Source: Cellulomonas sp.
Lineage (GTDB): Bacteria; Actinomycetota; Actinomycetes; Actinomycetales; Cellulomonadaceae
Length of the DNA stretch: 64,000 nt
Assembly (NCBI RefSeq): GCF_017744555.1
Contig: NZ_JAGIBD010000006.1
Coordinates: 1-64,000, forward strand
Direction: 5' to 3'
Shown in pieces: positions 63,353 through 64,000 of this stretch (positions within the stretch are counted from its first letter, which is position 1; each line of letters begins with the position of its first letter). A model generated the notes under the pieces. It ran no database searches. It saw only the letters and a list, made by a program, of their open reading frames with translations, and had not been told where the DNA came from. The position numbers and the translations under genes are program-made.

Positions 63353-64000
63353 GTGAGCACACTGCCCCACCGACGGTCGCCGTCCGGGCTGTCGCTGCCC
63401 GTCGTGTCCTTCGGGCTCTGGCAGAACTTCGGCTCGGGGACGTCGTTCGACGACCAGCGGCGCCTCGTGCTGCACGCCGTGGACCGCGGTGTCGTGCACC
63501 TCGACCTCGCGAACAACTACGGACCCCCGCCGTTCGCGGCGGAGGAGTCCATGGGCCGGTTGCTGGGTCGCGAGCTGCGTGGCCGCCGCGACGAGCTGCT
63601 GCTGACGACGAAGGCGGGCTACCGGGCGTGGCCAGGGCCGTACGGCGAGTTCGGGTCCGCGAAGTACCTGCGGGCATCGCTCGACGAGTCGCTGCGGCGG
63701 CTCGGCGTGGACACGGTCGACGTGTTCTACAGCCACCGCTTCGACGGCGCGACGCCGCTCGAGGAGACCGTGGGGGCGCTCGCGCAGGCCGTGCGGTCCG
63801 GCAAGGCGCGGCAGGTCGGGATCTCGTCGTACTCCGCCGAGCGGACCGTCGAGGCGTTGCGGGTCGCCGACCGGGTCGGGGTCCCGCTCGTCGTGCATCA
63901 GGTCGCGTACTCGCTGCTCAACCGCTGGGTCGAGCGACCGGGACCGGACGGGCGGTCCCTGCTCGACGTCGCCGCGCAGGCCGGGATGGCCGTCGTCGCG
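63353..64000 (+). CDS. Aldo/keto reductase (5' part, continues beyond window)
   Basis: The first 216 codons of an aldo/keto reductase. SFGLWQNFG then VVHLDLANNYGPPPFAAEESMGRLLG contains the catalytic Asp and Tyr; the Lys is in LTTKAGYRAWPGPYG, and YSHRFDGATPLEETVGAL has the conserved His. The GPPPFAAEESMGRLL segment places it with L-glyceraldehyde-3-phosphate reductase (YghZ/Gpr) enzymes, which act on methylglyoxal and L-GAP using NADPH. The GTG start is at 63353. The frame stays open to the window end. Confidence 0.9.
   Translation, partial: MSTLPHRRSPSGLSLPVVSFGLWQNFGSGTSFDDQRRLVLHAVDRGVVHLDLANNYGPPPFAAEESMGRLLGRELRGRRDELLLTTKAGYRAWPGPYGEFGSAKYLRASLDESLRRLGVDTVDVFYSHRFDGATPLEETVGALAQAVRSGKARQVGISSYSAERTVEALRVADRVGVPLVVHQVAYSLLNRWVERPGPDGRSLLDVAAQAGMAVVA

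Overview
The window is chromosomal DNA from a very GC-rich actinobacterium, most likely a cellulolytic member of the Cellulomonadaceae (Micrococcales). This is inferred from the third-position G/C bias, the actinobacterial order of the division and cell-wall genes, the Wag31/DivIVA and PriA type proteins, the LexA box type, and two secreted cellulases (GH12 and GH5, each with a C-terminal CBM2). No rRNA, tRNA, CRISPR array, insertion sequence or prophage is visible. Nearly every base is assigned to a gene.

Layout. Bases 1-6094: the 5' part of infC with an ATC start, a DUF1844 gene, an MFS exporter, a three-gene cell-envelope group (coiled-coil membrane protein, lipoprotein serine protease, GerW-like protein) and sseB. 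Bases 6108-20327: a histidine operon whose genes all lie on the minus strand (hisD, hisC, hisB, an unknown gene, hisH, priA) but which is split twice. The first split, between hisD and hisC, holds an alcohol dehydrogenase and an olefin/beta-lactone locus, oleA-oleBC-oleD. The second, between hisB and hisH, holds the GH5 and GH12 endoglucanases, each with its own terminator. Bases 20413-26837: an S4 protein, an ArsR/AHSA1 pair behind a palindromic operator, dnaE, an RluD-type pseudouridine synthase and lspA.

Bases 26858-46064 hold a DksA/TraR-type gene and the division and cell-wall (dcw) cluster, transcribed on the minus strand: mraZ, rsmH, ftsL, ftsI, murE, murF, mraY, murD, ftsW, a fused murG-murC, ftsQ, ftsZ, pgeF, sepF, yggT, wag31. 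Most junctions overlap by 1-8 bases, so translation is probably coupled. A 10-bp-period array of five MraZ boxes precedes mraZ. Two more box pairs, inside an exact 17-bp direct repeat, precede the divergent moxR-DUF58-transglutaminase operon (46434-51018), which suggests MraZ controls both sides.

Bases 51153-64000: a DUF3040 gene; a LexA-controlled pair (HEPN protein plus a Y-family polymerase with altered catalytic residues); a spermidine-synthase-like protein; a cold-shock protein; a PAC2 protein; a three-gene signalling cassette (receiver-PP2C phosphatase, histidine kinase, single-domain receiver); a HelD/HelR-like RNA polymerase ATPase; serA; a DUF5302 protein; and the start of an aldo/keto reductase. 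The points most worth following up are the MurG-MurC fusion, the SOS-controlled degenerate polymerase with its HEPN partner, the extended MraZ regulon, and the his operon interrupted by olefin and cellulase genes.
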